The notes below the pieces were generated by a model. It was not told the DNA's origin and ran no database searches. It saw nothing but the letters and a program-made list of their open reading frames with translations. A stretch of DNA of 54,820 bases from an uncultured Helicobacter sp. (GTDB taxonomy: Bacteria > Campylobacterota > Campylobacteria > Campylobacterales > Helicobacteraceae). Below, piece after piece: positions 19,951 through 28,411 of this stretch. Location: assembly GCF_947367035.1 (NCBI RefSeq), contig NZ_CANBCA010000012.1:1-54820 (forward strand), read 5' to 3'. Both the position numbers and the translations under genes were made by a program. The number at the start of each line of letters is the position of its first letter. Positions within the stretch are counted from its first letter, which is position 1.

Positions 19951-20546
19951 AACGTATTATTGTAGGCATTAGTGGAGCAAGTGGGGTAGAGTTAGGTTTA
20001 AGATTCTTAAGCTTTTTGCCAAAAGAGTTAGAAAAATATTGCGTGATAACACAGGGTGCGAAAGATACAATAACTGCAGAAAATTATAAGATAGAAAGCA
20101 TTCCTAGTTTTTCTACGACTAAGGATATCGCAATTCCTAATCTCCTAGAATCTTTGCAAGGGATTCCTAATCTTGTTTTGTTTGATGATAAGAATTTAAG
20201 CGCCAATATCGCAAGTGGTTCGTTTATTTGCGAAGCAATGGCAGTGATTCCATGTTCGCAAAATACTTTGGCAAAAATTTCTTACGGAATTTGCGATTCT
20301 CTGCTAACGCGTGCCGCAAGTGTGATGATAAAAGAGAATCGTAAATTGCTTCTAGCCCCTCGTGAAATGCCTTTTAGTCCTATTGTATTAGAAAATATGC
20401 TAAAGCTCTCAAGGTTAGGAGTTCAAATCGCTCCACCGATTTTTGGTTATTATGCTGGGAAGAGTTTGGAGGAAATAGAAAGATTTTTGGTAGGTAAATG
20501 GTGCGATAGTTTGTTGATTCCTTTTGATTATAAGCGTTGGGGATAA
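19947..20546 (+). CDS. ubiX: Flavin prenyltransferase UbiX
   Basis: Makes prenylated FMN, the cofactor for UbiD-type decarboxylases. Campylobacterota lack ubiquinone, and the partner enzyme probably serves the futalosine route to menaquinone or another decarboxylation; that is inference. The 199 residues show the FMN-binding VGISGASGVELGLRFL at the N terminus, the SGSF phosphate loop near residue 91 and the LLAPREMPFSPIVLENML segment near residue 131. The ATG at 19947 overlaps the flgA stop by 4 bases. Confidence 0.94.
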   Translation: MKRIIVGISGASGVELGLRFLSFLPKELEKYCVITQGAKDTITAENYKIESIPSFSTTKDIAIPNLLESLQGIPNLVLFDDKNLSANIASGSFICEAMAVIPCSQNTLAKISYGICDSLLTRAASVMIKENRKLLLAPREMPFSPIVLENMLKLSRLGVQIAPPIFGYYAGKSLEEIERFLVGKWCDSLLIPFDYKRWG

Positions 20547-20571
20547 GACGGAATGAGTGCTTATTAAGTCA

Positions 20572-20955
20572 TTAAAAGATGTCACATAGGGATTCACCAT
20601 TGTGCAAACGCGCACTTTTGGTGTGTTGGCATTCTAAAATGAGATTTTTTAGCACAAAATAAGCTTTACGCCCATTATCATTGGCAATAAAGCCGTTTTT
20701 TTGCTTTTCAAAAGAACAAGAGCTAGGTTTCAAATCAAGATTTTGATAAAGTACGTTCCAATCTGTTGGAAGTTTTTGCTGCTTTTGTGCTTTTAGGGTT
20801 AGTTTGAGATTTAAGACTTGAAGTTGTAGCTTTTTAATGCAAGCACTTTGGGTGTAATGGCTAAATTGTGGAATCCCAAAAGTAAGTAAAATGCCAAGTA
20901 AGGATAACACAAGCACCAATTCTAGTAGGGTAAAAGCAGGTTGATATTTTGACAT
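20572..20955 (-). CDS. Prepilin-like protein (pseudopilin), second of a pair
   Basis: A 127-residue type II secretion or competence pseudopilin. The leader ends in the prepilin peptidase site and methylation motif AFTLLELVLVLSLLGILL, with the essential Glu at +5 after Phe. The rest is a small globular domain with three Cys residues (SACIKK, SSCSF and ECQHTK), suggesting a disulfide. The ATG at 20955 begins one base after the stop of the upstream pseudopilin, so I prefer this over TTG 20967. No ATPase, secretin or prepilin peptidase lies nearby, so the machinery must be elsewhere. Confidence 0.8.
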   Translation of the reverse strand: MSKYQPAFTLLELVLVLSLLGILLTFGIPQFSHYTQSACIKKLQLQVLNLKLTLKAQKQQKLPTDWNVLYQNLDLKPSSCSFEKQKNGFIANDNGRKAYFVLKNLILECQHTKSARLHNGESLCDIF

Positions 20956-20956
20956 T

Positions 20957-21427
20957 TTAAAACACAATAGAGCTACTAAGTAGTGGAATCCTAAGGGTTT
21001 GAATTAAGTTAATACTTTCAAGTAATTTTTCACAAGTATCGCCTTGTGCATTAGGATTGGTTTGTGTGGAGAGTTGTAAGAATTGCACATTTTTAGGATT
21101 GTTGGTAGTAGAATGGTTAGAATCTAGCAGAGTTGCACTCACACAAGGATTGCCATTTTTGTCTTGCAATTTGCTTGTAATGATATAATCCTGAAGATTC
21201 CAATTCGCACTACTTAGTGTAACAGCAGTCATAAAAGTGCCTTCCCCTTGAGCGAGAAAATAGGCAGGAAAAGAGGTTTTAAGCGTATTAATATCACTCT
21301 TAAGCGCAACGAGTTTCGCGTCATCACGGCTTGCAGAAATTTTTGGAATCGCAACAGCAGCCAAAATACCTAAAATCACCAAAATAAATACAAGCTCTAG
21401 CATAGTAAAAGCTTTTTTCATTTGCAT
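20957..21427 (-). CDS. Type IV pilin-like major pseudopilin
   Basis: A 156-residue pilin-like protein with a short basic leader (MQMKKA), then FTMLELVFILVILGILAAVA with Glu at +5. That is the prepilin peptidase cleavage and methylation signature. A soluble domain of about 120 residues follows with two Cys (GNPCVSA and GDTCEKL). The ATG at 21427 has AAAGGA upstream. Campylobacter uses such pseudopilins for DNA uptake; H. pylori uses ComB instead. That suggests competence-type uptake here, but the window holds no other Cts or T2SS component. Confidence 0.85.
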   Translation of the reverse strand: MQMKKAFTMLELVFILVILGILAAVAIPKISASRDDAKLVALKSDINTLKTSFPAYFLAQGEGTFMTAVTLSSANWNLQDYIITSKLQDKNGNPCVSATLLDSNHSTTNNPKNVQFLQLSTQTNPNAQGDTCEKLLESINLIQTLRIPLLSSSIVF

Positions 21428-21749
21428 AATTTTCCTTTGATTTAGAATCCTAGAGCTTTAATTTCTTGAGCTTGGATTGTAGCTGTTTTTAAATGGTTTG
21501 TAAAGGAATTGTGAAAAATTAAAGACAATCCATTGTTTATTATAGCTTTTAAAATGCTTTGCAAGATAGCAAATCTAAAGTAATCTGTACTAATCTATAA
21601 TTTTGAATCAATGGATTACTGGAGGCGAGATATTAAATGATAGATTGCCACGATTCTTTACGGAATCTCAAAATGACGAAAAGCTAAGCTGTACCCTTGC
21701 AAGGAGAAGCGATAAGTCGCACACCATTTGTGATTGCGCGGAATCGTAG
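21428..21749. other. 322-base spacer without a gene
   Basis: No convincing open reading frame or tRNA. It contains the pseudopilin leader with AAAGGA next to 21427, an A/T-rich segment, one copy of the GATTGCCACGA repeat (21643-21678), and a 10-bp palindrome CCTTGCAAGG at 21695-21704. That palindrome recurs at 45336-45345 next to another repeat copy. The 45 bases before 21749 include further G/C-richer inverted fragments. Confidence 0.6.
21643..21678. repeat. Short palindromic spacer repeat, copy B
   Basis: GATTGCCACGA at 21643-21653, an imperfect stem (GATTC at 21652-21656 against GAATC at 21663-21667), then TCTCAAAATGACG. It is a degenerate version of copies A and D and lies upstream of the pseudopilins and downstream of rsmE. 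Confidence 0.6.
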
Positions 21750-22412
21750 TTAAATCAATTTGCTTGTCGCATAAAGTGCGGCAGTTTCACTACGCAAAAT
21801 ATTGCAATTTGGTAAGCTAAAGCTTGGCTTATCTTGTAAGATTTTGCGTTCTTCTTGACTAAACCCTCCTTCACAACCAACCATTAATGGGATCTCTAAA
21901 AGAGAATTTAAAGGTTTTCCCTCAAAGTCTAAAATTGCAAGATTTGGATAATTCCTTAACACTTCGTTTAAGTTTGGTAGTATTTCAAGTTTTAATTTCA
22001 TAATGCGTCCGCATTGCTCACAAGAGTTTTTTAATATTTTATCTAGACGTTTAAAATCTAGTTTGAAATGTTTTTGTGAATATTGTGCATAAAAAAATGT
22101 GATTTTATCTAAATTCAATTCATTGAACATTGGCAAGGTTTTTTCAATATTTTTTGGTTCAATCATCGCCCAAATCAAATGTCCTTTAGGAGGATTTTTA
22201 AGTGGAGTTGCTTGGGTTCGTTGTAAGGTCAGTTTCGCTTCTTTTTTGCCTATTTCTGTAATGATATAAAGATAGAGATTCAAATCTCTCCCATTGCGCA
22301 AATGTATAGATTCTAGTTTGCGCGTCCTACGAGAGTGAAAGAGATGATGATAGGCTTCATCTTTAAGGATAATTTGTAAATCCCCCGCATTGTCGTGAAG
22401 TATAAATTGCAT
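21750..22412 (-). CDS. rsmE: 16S rRNA (uracil(1498)-N(3))-methyltransferase RsmE
   Basis: Methylates N3 of U1498 in 16S rRNA using SAM. The 220-residue protein has a short N-terminal PUA-like region and a SPOUT (knotted) methyltransferase domain. The C-terminal knot motifs are clear: LMVGCEGGFSQEERKIL near residue 176, then ILRSETAALYATSKLI at the very end. The ATG at 22412 directly follows the TAA of the upstream membrane protein (TAAATG). The same pair is adjacent in H. pylori (HP0374/HP0375, from memory). Confidence 0.94.
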   Translation of the reverse strand: MQFILHDNAGDLQIILKDEAYHHLFHSRRTRKLESIHLRNGRDLNLYLYIITEIGKKEAKLTLQRTQATPLKNPPKGHLIWAMIEPKNIEKTLPMFNELNLDKITFFYAQYSQKHFKLDFKRLDKILKNSCEQCGRIMKLKLEILPNLNEVLRNYPNLAILDFEGKPLNSLLEIPLMVGCEGGFSQEERKILQDKPSFSLPNCNILRSETAALYATSKLI

Positions 22413-22820
22413 TTAGATTGCCCAAAGTAATAGAGTTACAAAAGCGCATAAATCAAAGCCATATTTGAATTTTGCCCAGCGAAAAAATGCCTCTCGTTTA
22501 AGTTTATCCGCTTCTATTCTGATTAATTTTTGATGTTTATGACGTATAATTTCAAGTCCAAAGCATACTAACCATAAAAAGAGCATTGCTAAGATTTTCA
22601 AAGTCATCACAAATCCTAACATTGCCCAAATCACAAGTCCGCTAAAGAGACAAGCACTAAGTAATGTGTAATAAGCAGGTGCAGTGATAGCTAGAGCGCG
22701 GAGCTTTTGCGTATGGGATTCTTTGGAAAATAAGCAGTAGAGATTCCAAAGAGGTGGCAAAAGCAGAGGAAAAGATAAAAATAGATGAATAAAAAGTAGC
22801 TGTTCTCCGACAAATTCCAT
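22413..22820 (-). CDS. Four-helix integral membrane protein, function unknown
   Basis: A 135-residue inner-membrane protein with about four hydrophobic segments: near residues 8-27, 43-62, 66-88 and 116-134. A basic loop (RHKHQKLIRIEADKLKRE) lies before the last helix. I take ATG 22820 (MEFVGEQ); an in-frame TTG at 22859 would add 13 residues but has no better ribosome binding site. It abuts rsmE, an arrangement conserved in Helicobacter as far as I recall, but its role is unknown. Confidence 0.7.
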   Translation of the reverse strand: MEFVGEQLLFIHLFLSFPLLLPPLWNLYCLFSKESHTQKLRALAITAPAYYTLLSACLFSGLVIWAMLGFVMTLKILAMLFLWLVCFGLEIIRHKHQKLIRIEADKLKREAFFRWAKFKYGFDLCAFVTLLLWAI

Positions 22821-22956
22821 TGCATTTCTTTTGACTAAAATTTGTGTGAATTGTAACAATAAAAGTTTTCTTTGTAAAGCGTCAGGAATCGTGGAGTTTT
22901 AAAAATTAAAATATGTTAAGATTCCTTTTATTTATGTTGCTATTAAAGGAGTTCAA

Positions 22957-23808
22957 ATGTGGATTTTATTTTCTCCAAGTGAGAAAAAACGACTAGAATA
23001 TCAAGCGTTACAACAAGCAAAGAATCAGCCCTTTTATCAAAATTTTATTTGCAATCTCGGTTTAGAAAATGTTTTAAAGGCTTATATTGGGGTATTACGA
23101 TGTGGGAAAGAATCGGAAATCCAACAAATATTTGGCGTGAAGAATATCATTTTAAAAGAGTTGGCTGAAGCACAGAATCTAATGCACTCTCCTTTATTAC
23201 CCGCGGTTTTACGTTATATTGGGGTAGCTTTTAGCGCACTAGATTTTGAGCATTTAGAAAATTATGCCCAAGATTATCTCAAGAAACATTTATTGATATT
23301 TTCTAATCTTTTTGGTTTGTTGCGGGCAGGCGATAGGATTCCTTATTATGATTTGAAACAAGGGACAGGATTTAAATGGGGTGCGGTAGAGTTTAATACA
23401 AAGAAATTTTATCTTGAAAATTTTAATAAAATTTGGGAATATTTAATTAATAATCAAAAAGAATTGTCAAAGAGTTTTAACGGCACTTTAGAGATTTTAG
23501 ATTTGCGTGCAGGATTTTATCAGAAATGCTTTGATTTGAGTAAAGTTCCAACTTATTTCCGTTTAAATGATTTATCCGTGTATGAACCAAATTTCATCAA
23601 AAATGGCAAAGTCGTGAGCCATTATGCTAAATATTATCGTGGCATACTTCTTAGAACTTGCGCAAAAGAAAGATTAGTGGATTTGGCAGATTTGGAAAAT
23701 CTTTATCTTGAGGGTTTAGAGTTAGAATCTATCCAAACGAAACAGGATAAAAAGCAAAGACGCGTTGTTTTAACTTATGCGATAAAAAGCAAAGAAAAAA
23801 GTGTATAA
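22957..23808 (+). CDS. yaaA: YaaA family peroxide-stress protein
   Basis: A 283-residue member of the YaaA (UPF0246) family. In E. coli the protein lowers free iron and DNA damage during peroxide stress. The family opening, ILFSPSEKK, is present. DLRAGFYQKCF near residue 190 and HYAKYYRGILLRTCA near residue 227 correspond to the conserved C-terminal region. The start ATG at 22957 has AAAGGAG upstream. It is somewhat longer than E. coli YaaA (258). The -10 box of fabG overlaps its stop codon. Confidence 0.85.
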   Translation: MWILFSPSEKKRLEYQALQQAKNQPFYQNFICNLGLENVLKAYIGVLRCGKESEIQQIFGVKNIILKELAEAQNLMHSPLLPAVLRYIGVAFSALDFEHLENYAQDYLKKHLLIFSNLFGLLRAGDRIPYYDLKQGTGFKWGAVEFNTKKFYLENFNKIWEYLINNQKELSKSFNGTLEILDLRAGFYQKCFDLSKVPTYFRLNDLSVYEPNFIKNGKVVSHYAKYYRGILLRTCAKERLVDLADLENLYLEGLELESIQTKQDKKQRRVVLTYAIKSKEKSV

Positions 23809-23809
23809 T
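23804..23809 (+). promoter_or_regulatory. Probable -10 box for fabG
   Basis: TATAAT overlapping the yaaA TAA stop, 33 bases before the fabG ATG at 23843. This suggests the fatty acid genes have their own promoter besides read-through. Confidence 0.55.
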
Positions 23810-23842
23810 ACTTGCTACCTTTTTATTTTAAGGATTTAAACA

Positions 23843-24586
23843 ATGAAGTTTTGCGGAAAAAATGTTTTAATTACAGGAGCTAGTAAAGGCATTGGTGCAG
23901 AGATTGCCAAAGTGTTAGCAAGAGAGGGCTTAAAAGTATGGATTAATTATCGTTCCAAGCCGGAACTTGCCGATACATTAAAACAGGAGATTCAAAAAGA
24001 AGGAGGAGAAGCTGCAGTAGTGTGTTTTGATGCGACAAAAGAAGAGGAATTTTTATCTGGAATCAATGCAATCCTTAGCAGTGAAGGGGAACTTGCATTC
24101 TTAGTTAATAATGCAGGAATTACAAATGATAAACTCTCTATGCGAATGAAAGTAGAGGATTTTACTTCTGTGTTAGAAGCTAATTTAACTTCAAGTTTTA
24201 TTGGTTGTAAAGAAGTCTTAAAGATTATGCGTAAGCAAGGTTATGGAGCGGTGGTAAATATCTCCTCTATTATTGGGGAAATTGGCAATGTCGGGCAATG
24301 TAACTATGCAGCAAGCAAGGGTGGAATGATTGCGATGACGAAATCTTTTGCAAAAGAAGGTGGCAGCAAAGGAATCCGATTTAATTGCGTAACACCTGGT
24401 TTCATTGAAAGTGATATGACGAAGTCATTAAAAGAGGAGATTAAAGAAGCCTATGCACAAAATATTCCATTAGGAAGATTTGGCAAAGGAGAAGAAGTCG
24501 CAGGTGCCGTGGCATTTTTGCTTTCAAATAACGCAAATTATATCACAGGAGAAGTATTAAAAGTAAATGGAGGGTTGTATATGTAG
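23843..24586 (+). CDS. fabG: 3-oxoacyl-[acyl-carrier-protein] reductase FabG
   Basis: NADPH-dependent reduction of beta-ketoacyl-ACP in fatty acid elongation. A classical short-chain dehydrogenase of 247 residues. The cofactor motif is TGASKGIGAEIAK (residues 11-23), followed by LVNNAGI, catalytic Ser in VVNISSIIG, and Tyr-x3-Lys in NYAASKGGM near residue 154. The C terminus, ITGEVLKVNGGLYM, is typical. It precedes acpP, fabF and accA in pathway order. Confidence 0.97.
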   Translation: MKFCGKNVLITGASKGIGAEIAKVLAREGLKVWINYRSKPELADTLKQEIQKEGGEAAVVCFDATKEEEFLSGINAILSSEGELAFLVNNAGITNDKLSMRMKVEDFTSVLEANLTSSFIGCKEVLKIMRKQGYGAVVNISSIIGEIGNVGQCNYAASKGGMIAMTKSFAKEGGSKGIRFNCVTPGFIESDMTKSLKEEIKEAYAQNIPLGRFGKGEEVAGAVAFLLSNNANYITGEVLKVNGGLYM

Positions 24587-24656
24587 CTCTAAGAAGTTTT
24601 TTAAGAAAAACTTAGCTACAATACTAACTTATTGAAATTTTTTAAGGAGAATCATA

Positions 24657-24890
24657 ATGGCAATGTTTGATGATGTAAAAGCGGTTGTAGTGGAACAACT
24701 TAATGTGAATGAAGGAGAAGTAAAGCCCGAGTCAAAATTTGTAGATGATTTAGGCGCAGATTCTTTAGATGTCGTAGAACTTGTAATGGCATTAGAAGAA
24801 AAATTTGAAATTGAGATTCCAGATGAGGAAGCAGAAAAAATTCAAACTGTGGGTGATGTCGTAGCCTATATTGAAAAAGCAAAAGCTTAA
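24657..24890 (+). CDS. acpP: Acyl carrier protein
   Basis: A 77-residue acidic acyl carrier that holds growing acyl chains on 4'-phosphopantetheine. The attachment Ser is in [16 protein letters not shown] (residue 38). The start is ATG 24657 with AAGGAG upstream. It lies 70 bases after fabG. That spacer holds a TACAAT-like -10 (24617-24622) and an imperfect A/T hairpin (24589-24615), so acpP may have its own stronger promoter, as expected for an abundant protein. Confidence 0.97.
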   Translation: MAMFDDVKAVVVEQLNVNEGEVKPESKFVDDLGADSLDVVELVMALEEKFEIEIPDEEAEKIQTVGDVVAYIEKAKA

Positions 24891-24910
24891 TTTCTAAAGA
24901 AGCAATCATT

Positions 24911-24945
24911 AAAGTTTAGCATACCTTATAAACTTTAGGTATGCT
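24911..24945 (+). other. Two interleaved inverted repeats between acpP and fabF
   Basis: Repeat 1 pairs AAAGTTT (24911-24917) with AAACTTT (24930-24936). Repeat 2 pairs AGCATACC (24918-24925) with GGTATGCT (24938-24945). The arms alternate, so the two hairpins exclude each other unless they form a tight pseudoknot. No T run follows, so this is not a simple terminator. It lies 28 bases before the fabF ATG and may set the acpP to fabF expression ratio. That role is inference. Confidence 0.5.
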
Positions 24946-24973
24946 GTTAAAGCTACTAAAATTAAGGAGAAAT

Positions 24974-26209
24974 ATGAGACGTGTTGTGGTTACCGGGATA
25001 GGAATGATTAATGCTCTCGGATTAAATAGAGAAGATTCTTTTAAAGCTATTGTAGATGGAAGATGTGGAGTTAAAACAATCTCCTCTTTTGATGTCTCTC
25101 TCTTTCCTGTAAAAATTGCTGCTGAAATTACGGATTTTGACCCAACCTCTGTAATGGACGCTAAGGAAGTTAAAAAAGCAGATCGCTTTATTCAGTTAGG
25201 AATTAAGGCTTCCCAAGAAGCTATGCAGGATAGTGGTTTGCTAAAGGGTGATGGCAAATTACAAGAAAATATTAGTGCGGAGAGATTTGGGATAAGCTCT
25301 GCTTCTGGAATCGGAGGCTTAGGAAATATTGAAAAAAATTCAATCGTAAATTTTGAGCGTGGTCCCAAACGAATTTCGCCCTTTTTTATTCCTTCTGCTC
25401 TTGTGAATATGTTGGGTGGATTTATCTCTATTGACTTTTCTCTAAAAGGTCCTAATCTTGCAAGTGTTACTGCGTGTGCAGCTGGAACACACGGAATCAG
25501 TGAGGCAGGGAAAACGATAATGCTAAATTGTGCAGATAGAATGTTAGTTGTTGCAGCAGAATCTGCAATTTGTGGTGTTGGTATTGGTGGGTTTGCTGCA
25601 ATGAAAGCCTTATCAGATAGAAATGACGCACCTGAACTTGCAAGTCGCCCCTTTGATAATGAACGCAACGGCTTTGTAATGGGTGAGGGCGCGGCAGCAT
25701 TAGTGCTTGAAGAATATGAAACCGCAAAGGCAAGAGGAGCAAAGATTTATGCAGAACTTGTAGGATTTGGTGAGAGTGGGGATGCAAACCATATTACTAC
25801 ACCTGCTCCAGAGGGAGAGGGGGCATATCGCGCGATGAAAATGGCATTACAAATGGCAGGGATTCCTATTGATTATGTCAATGCACACGGAACAAGCACG
25901 AAATACAATGATTATTACGAAACTCTTGCACTCAAGAAAGTTTTTAATGGTGCAGTTCCTCCTGTTAGCTCCACCAAAGGGCAGATTGGGCATTGTTTAG
26001 GCGCTGCTGGAGGATTAGAAGCAGTGATTTCTATAATGTCTTTGCAAAAAGGAATCTTACCACCAACCATTAATCAAACCCAAAAGGACCCAGATTGTGA
26101 TTTGGATTATATTCCAAACAACGCAAGAGAAGCAAAAATTAATGCAGTGATGAGTAACTCTTTTGGTTTTGGTGGAACTAATGGAGTGGTAATTTTTAAA
26201 AGAGTATAA
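24974..26209 (+). CDS. fabF: 3-oxoacyl-[acyl-carrier-protein] synthase II FabF
   Basis: Condenses malonyl-ACP with acyl-ACP to extend fatty acids. The 411-residue thiolase-fold enzyme has the nucleophile Cys in VTACAAGTHGI near residue 162. The two His are in VNAHGTSTKYND near residue 300 and KGQIGHCLGAAGG near residue 337. The NSFGFGGTNG glycine loop is at the end. ATG 24974 is chosen because AAGGAG lies just upstream; an in-frame start at 24941 falls inside the inverted repeats. AccA follows after 3 bases. Confidence 0.96.
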   Translation: MRRVVVTGIGMINALGLNREDSFKAIVDGRCGVKTISSFDVSLFPVKIAAEITDFDPTSVMDAKEVKKADRFIQLGIKASQEAMQDSGLLKGDGKLQENISAERFGISSASGIGGLGNIEKNSIVNFERGPKRISPFFIPSALVNMLGGFISIDFSLKGPNLASVTACAAGTHGISEAGKTIMLNCADRMLVVAAESAICGVGIGGFAAMKALSDRNDAPELASRPFDNERNGFVMGEGAAALVLEEYETAKARGAKIYAELVGFGESGDANHITTPAPEGEGAYRAMKMALQMAGIPIDYVNAHGTSTKYNDYYETLALKKVFNGAVPPVSSTKGQIGHCLGAAGGLEAVISIMSLQKGILPPTINQTQKDPDCDLDYIPNNAREAKINAVMSNSFGFGGTNGVVIFKRV

Positions 26210-26212
26210 GTC

Positions 26213-27139
26213 GTGGCAACTTATTTAGATTTTGAAATAAAGATTAAAACAATTCAGGAGAATATTGCAACGGCGCAATTAAAAAATGATACACCAGCTA
26301 TTGCAATTCTACAAAAAGACTTGGATAAAGAAGTGGAAAAAGTTTATTCCAACCTTTCAGATTATCAGAAACTCCAGCTAGCGCGCCACCCTGACCGCCC
26401 TTATAGTATGGATTATATTACTTTGCTTTTAAAAGAGCCATTAGAGATTCACGGAGATAGGCACTTTTGTGATGATAATGCTATTGTGTGCTTTTTGGGT
26501 AAAATTGAGGGACAAAAAGTGATGGTGATTGGAGAAGAAAAGGGACGCGGGACGAAAAATAAATTGCAAAGAAATTTTGGTATGCCAAACCCAGAGGGTT
26601 ATCGCAAAGCATTGCGTGTAGCTAAACTAGCTGAAAAATTTGAAATCCCCATTTTAATGTTTATAGATACACCTGGAGCATATCCTGGTATTGGTGCAGA
26701 AGAGCGCGGACAGAGTGAAGCGATAGCTAAAAATTTGCAAGAGTTTAGTAAGCTAAAAGTGCCAACAATTTCCATTGTAATTGGAGAGGGGGGAAGCGGT
26801 GGAGCATTAGCAATTGGCGTGGCGGATAGGCTTGCAATGATGCAATATTCTGTGTTTAGTGTGATTTCTCCAGAGGGTTGCGCGGCAATTTTGTGGAATG
26901 ACCCAAATAAGATTGAAAGTGCAACACAAGCACTTAAAATTACTCCAGAATCTTTAAAGGAATTTCATCTCATTGAAGCAATCATTAAAGAACCACAGAT
27001 TGGCGCACATAGGGATAAAGAGGGTGCTGCTCAAGCAATTAAAGATTATTTTTTAAGTGCTTTAAAAGAAATCCGAGCCGATTCTAATTATTTACAAAAC
27101 CGCTATAATAAATTAATGGCTTATGGGAGTTTTCAATAA
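26213..27139 (+). CDS. accA: Acetyl-CoA carboxylase carboxyltransferase subunit alpha
   Basis: Alpha half of the carboxyltransferase that makes malonyl-CoA. The 308-residue protein has the family sequences [14 protein letters not shown] near residue 59, [20 protein letters not shown] near residue 110, and the oxyanion-hole glycines in [18 protein letters not shown] near residue 193. The start is GTG at 26213, three bases after the fabF stop, implying coupled translation. Its partner subunit AccD is not in the window. Confidence 0.96.
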   Translation: MATYLDFEIKIKTIQENIATAQLKNDTPAIAILQKDLDKEVEKVYSNLSDYQKLQLARHPDRPYSMDYITLLLKEPLEIHGDRHFCDDNAIVCFLGKIEGQKVMVIGEEKGRGTKNKLQRNFGMPNPEGYRKALRVAKLAEKFEIPILMFIDTPGAYPGIGAEERGQSEAIAKNLQEFSKLKVPTISIVIGEGGSGGALAIGVADRLAMMQYSVFSVISPEGCAAILWNDPNKIESATQALKITPESLKEFHLIEAIIKEPQIGAHRDKEGAAQAIKDYFLSALKEIRADSNYLQNRYNKLMAYGSFQ

Positions 27140-27166
27140 TTTTTTAGCCCATTTTAGGAAGAAGTT

Positions 27167-28387
27167 TTGCAAGAGATTCCAAAGGTTGCTATTATTGGTG
27201 GAGGAGCAAGTGGAATCTTTTGCGCTATTTGCCTTTTATCTTATGGGATTCCAGTAGTTTTGTTTGAAAAAAACAAAATTTTAGGCAAAAAGCTTCTTGC
27301 CACAGGCAATGGGCGTTGCAATATTCATAATCGGCACACGAGCGCAAATCGTTATCAAACCTCAACTTTTAGCCTAAAAGAGATTCAAAATATTTTAGAG
27401 AATTTCAATTTTAAAGCCTTTGTAAAAATTTGTCAAAAATTTGGAATCGCATTGGAGATTTGCGAAGACGGCAGGGTTTATCCGCAAAGTAATTCCGCAA
27501 AATCCGTGCTAGAAGTCTTTAGCAATATATTAAAAGATTCTGAAAATTTTACAATGGCTTTAGAAACTGAAATTTTGGAATTGCGCCAAACACAAGAGGG
27601 ATTCTTGCTTAAAAGCTCTCAAGGGCAAGGGGAATATTCTTGCGTAGTGCTTGCCTGTGGAAGCGAAGCCGCACCAAAACTTGGAGGAAGTGATAAGGGG
27701 TTGGAGTTAGCCAAAAGTTTGGGATTGGACATTGTCCAAACTTATCCCTCTTTGGTTTCTTTGAAGTTGGAATCCTCGTTGATTTGCGCTCTAAGTGGTG
27801 TGAAAATTAAAGCCAAATTGACGCTCAAAAAAGCCAATCAAATGCTAACTGAAGTGTTGGGAGATGTGCTTTTTACAGATTATGGAATCTCGGGTTTTGG
27901 GGTTTTAGACATTTCCTCTTATGTCCGATTGGAAAAGGATTTGCAAATAGTTTTAGATTTTTTGCCAAGCTTTGAGGAAAGAGCATTGGAAAATCAGCTC
28001 GCAAATCTTGTAAAAACTTATCCTAATCGGAATCTTATTTCGCTACTAAGCGGATTTTTGAATCCTAAAATCGCCAAAGTCTTTGCACAAAACTTTTCTT
28101 GGAATCCTAAAAATACGAAGCAGTTGAAGCAATTAGTGTATAGACTGAAAAATTTTGAACTTAAAAATCCAACGACAAAGGGCTTTGAAAACGCAGAAGT
28201 AAGTGGCGGAGGCATAAGTGGAAAGGAAATCAATCCAAAAACTATGGAATCCCAAAAATGCCCAAATCTCTATATCATTGGAGAAATGCTAGATATTGTC
28301 GGGAATCGCGGAGGATATAATCTTGCCTTTGCATTTTCAAGTGCTTGGATTTGTGCAGAGGCGATAAGGGAGAAATTTTGCCATTAA
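27167..28387 (+). CDS. NAD(P)/FAD-dependent oxidoreductase, HI0933/BaiN-like
   Basis: A 406-residue flavoprotein of the HI0933-like family, whose cellular role is mostly undefined. The N-terminal FAD loop is AIIGGGASGIFCAICLLS. The family hallmark LLATGNGRCNIHNR is near residue 45, and the C-terminal FAD contact is GEMLDIVGNRGGYNLAFAFS near residue 370. The start is TTG at 27167 with AGGAAG upstream. It trails accA by 27 bases and may be read from the same transcript. Confidence 0.85.
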   Translation: MQEIPKVAIIGGGASGIFCAICLLSYGIPVVLFEKNKILGKKLLATGNGRCNIHNRHTSANRYQTSTFSLKEIQNILENFNFKAFVKICQKFGIALEICEDGRVYPQSNSAKSVLEVFSNILKDSENFTMALETEILELRQTQEGFLLKSSQGQGEYSCVVLACGSEAAPKLGGSDKGLELAKSLGLDIVQTYPSLVSLKLESSLICALSGVKIKAKLTLKKANQMLTEVLGDVLFTDYGISGFGVLDISSYVRLEKDLQIVLDFLPSFEERALENQLANLVKTYPNRNLISLLSGFLNPKIAKVFAQNFSWNPKNTKQLKQLVYRLKNFELKNPTTKGFENAEVSGGGISGKEINPKTMESQKCPNLYIIGEMLDIVGNRGGYNLAFAFSSAWICAEAIREKFCH

Positions 28388-28411
28388 TCAATGGAAGCCT
28401 AAAAGATTTTA

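Noticed and set aside
24589-24615. Terminator between fabG and acpP
   Set aside because: The A/T hairpin is imperfect and overlaps the likely acpP promoter; at most it is a weak pause site.
24911-24945. The acpP-fabF element as a stable H-type pseudoknot or a terminator
   Set aside because: The connecting loops would be 0 and 1 base long, too short to span 7-8 bp stems comfortably, and no T run follows. Alternative hairpins are more plausible.
25192-25668. Long antisense reading frame inside fabF, and similar ones in dapD, fba, the Na/Pi cotransporter and rpoN
   Set aside because: They lie wholly within well-supported genes, lack ribosome binding sites and have translations with no family character. 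They are shadows of codon bias.
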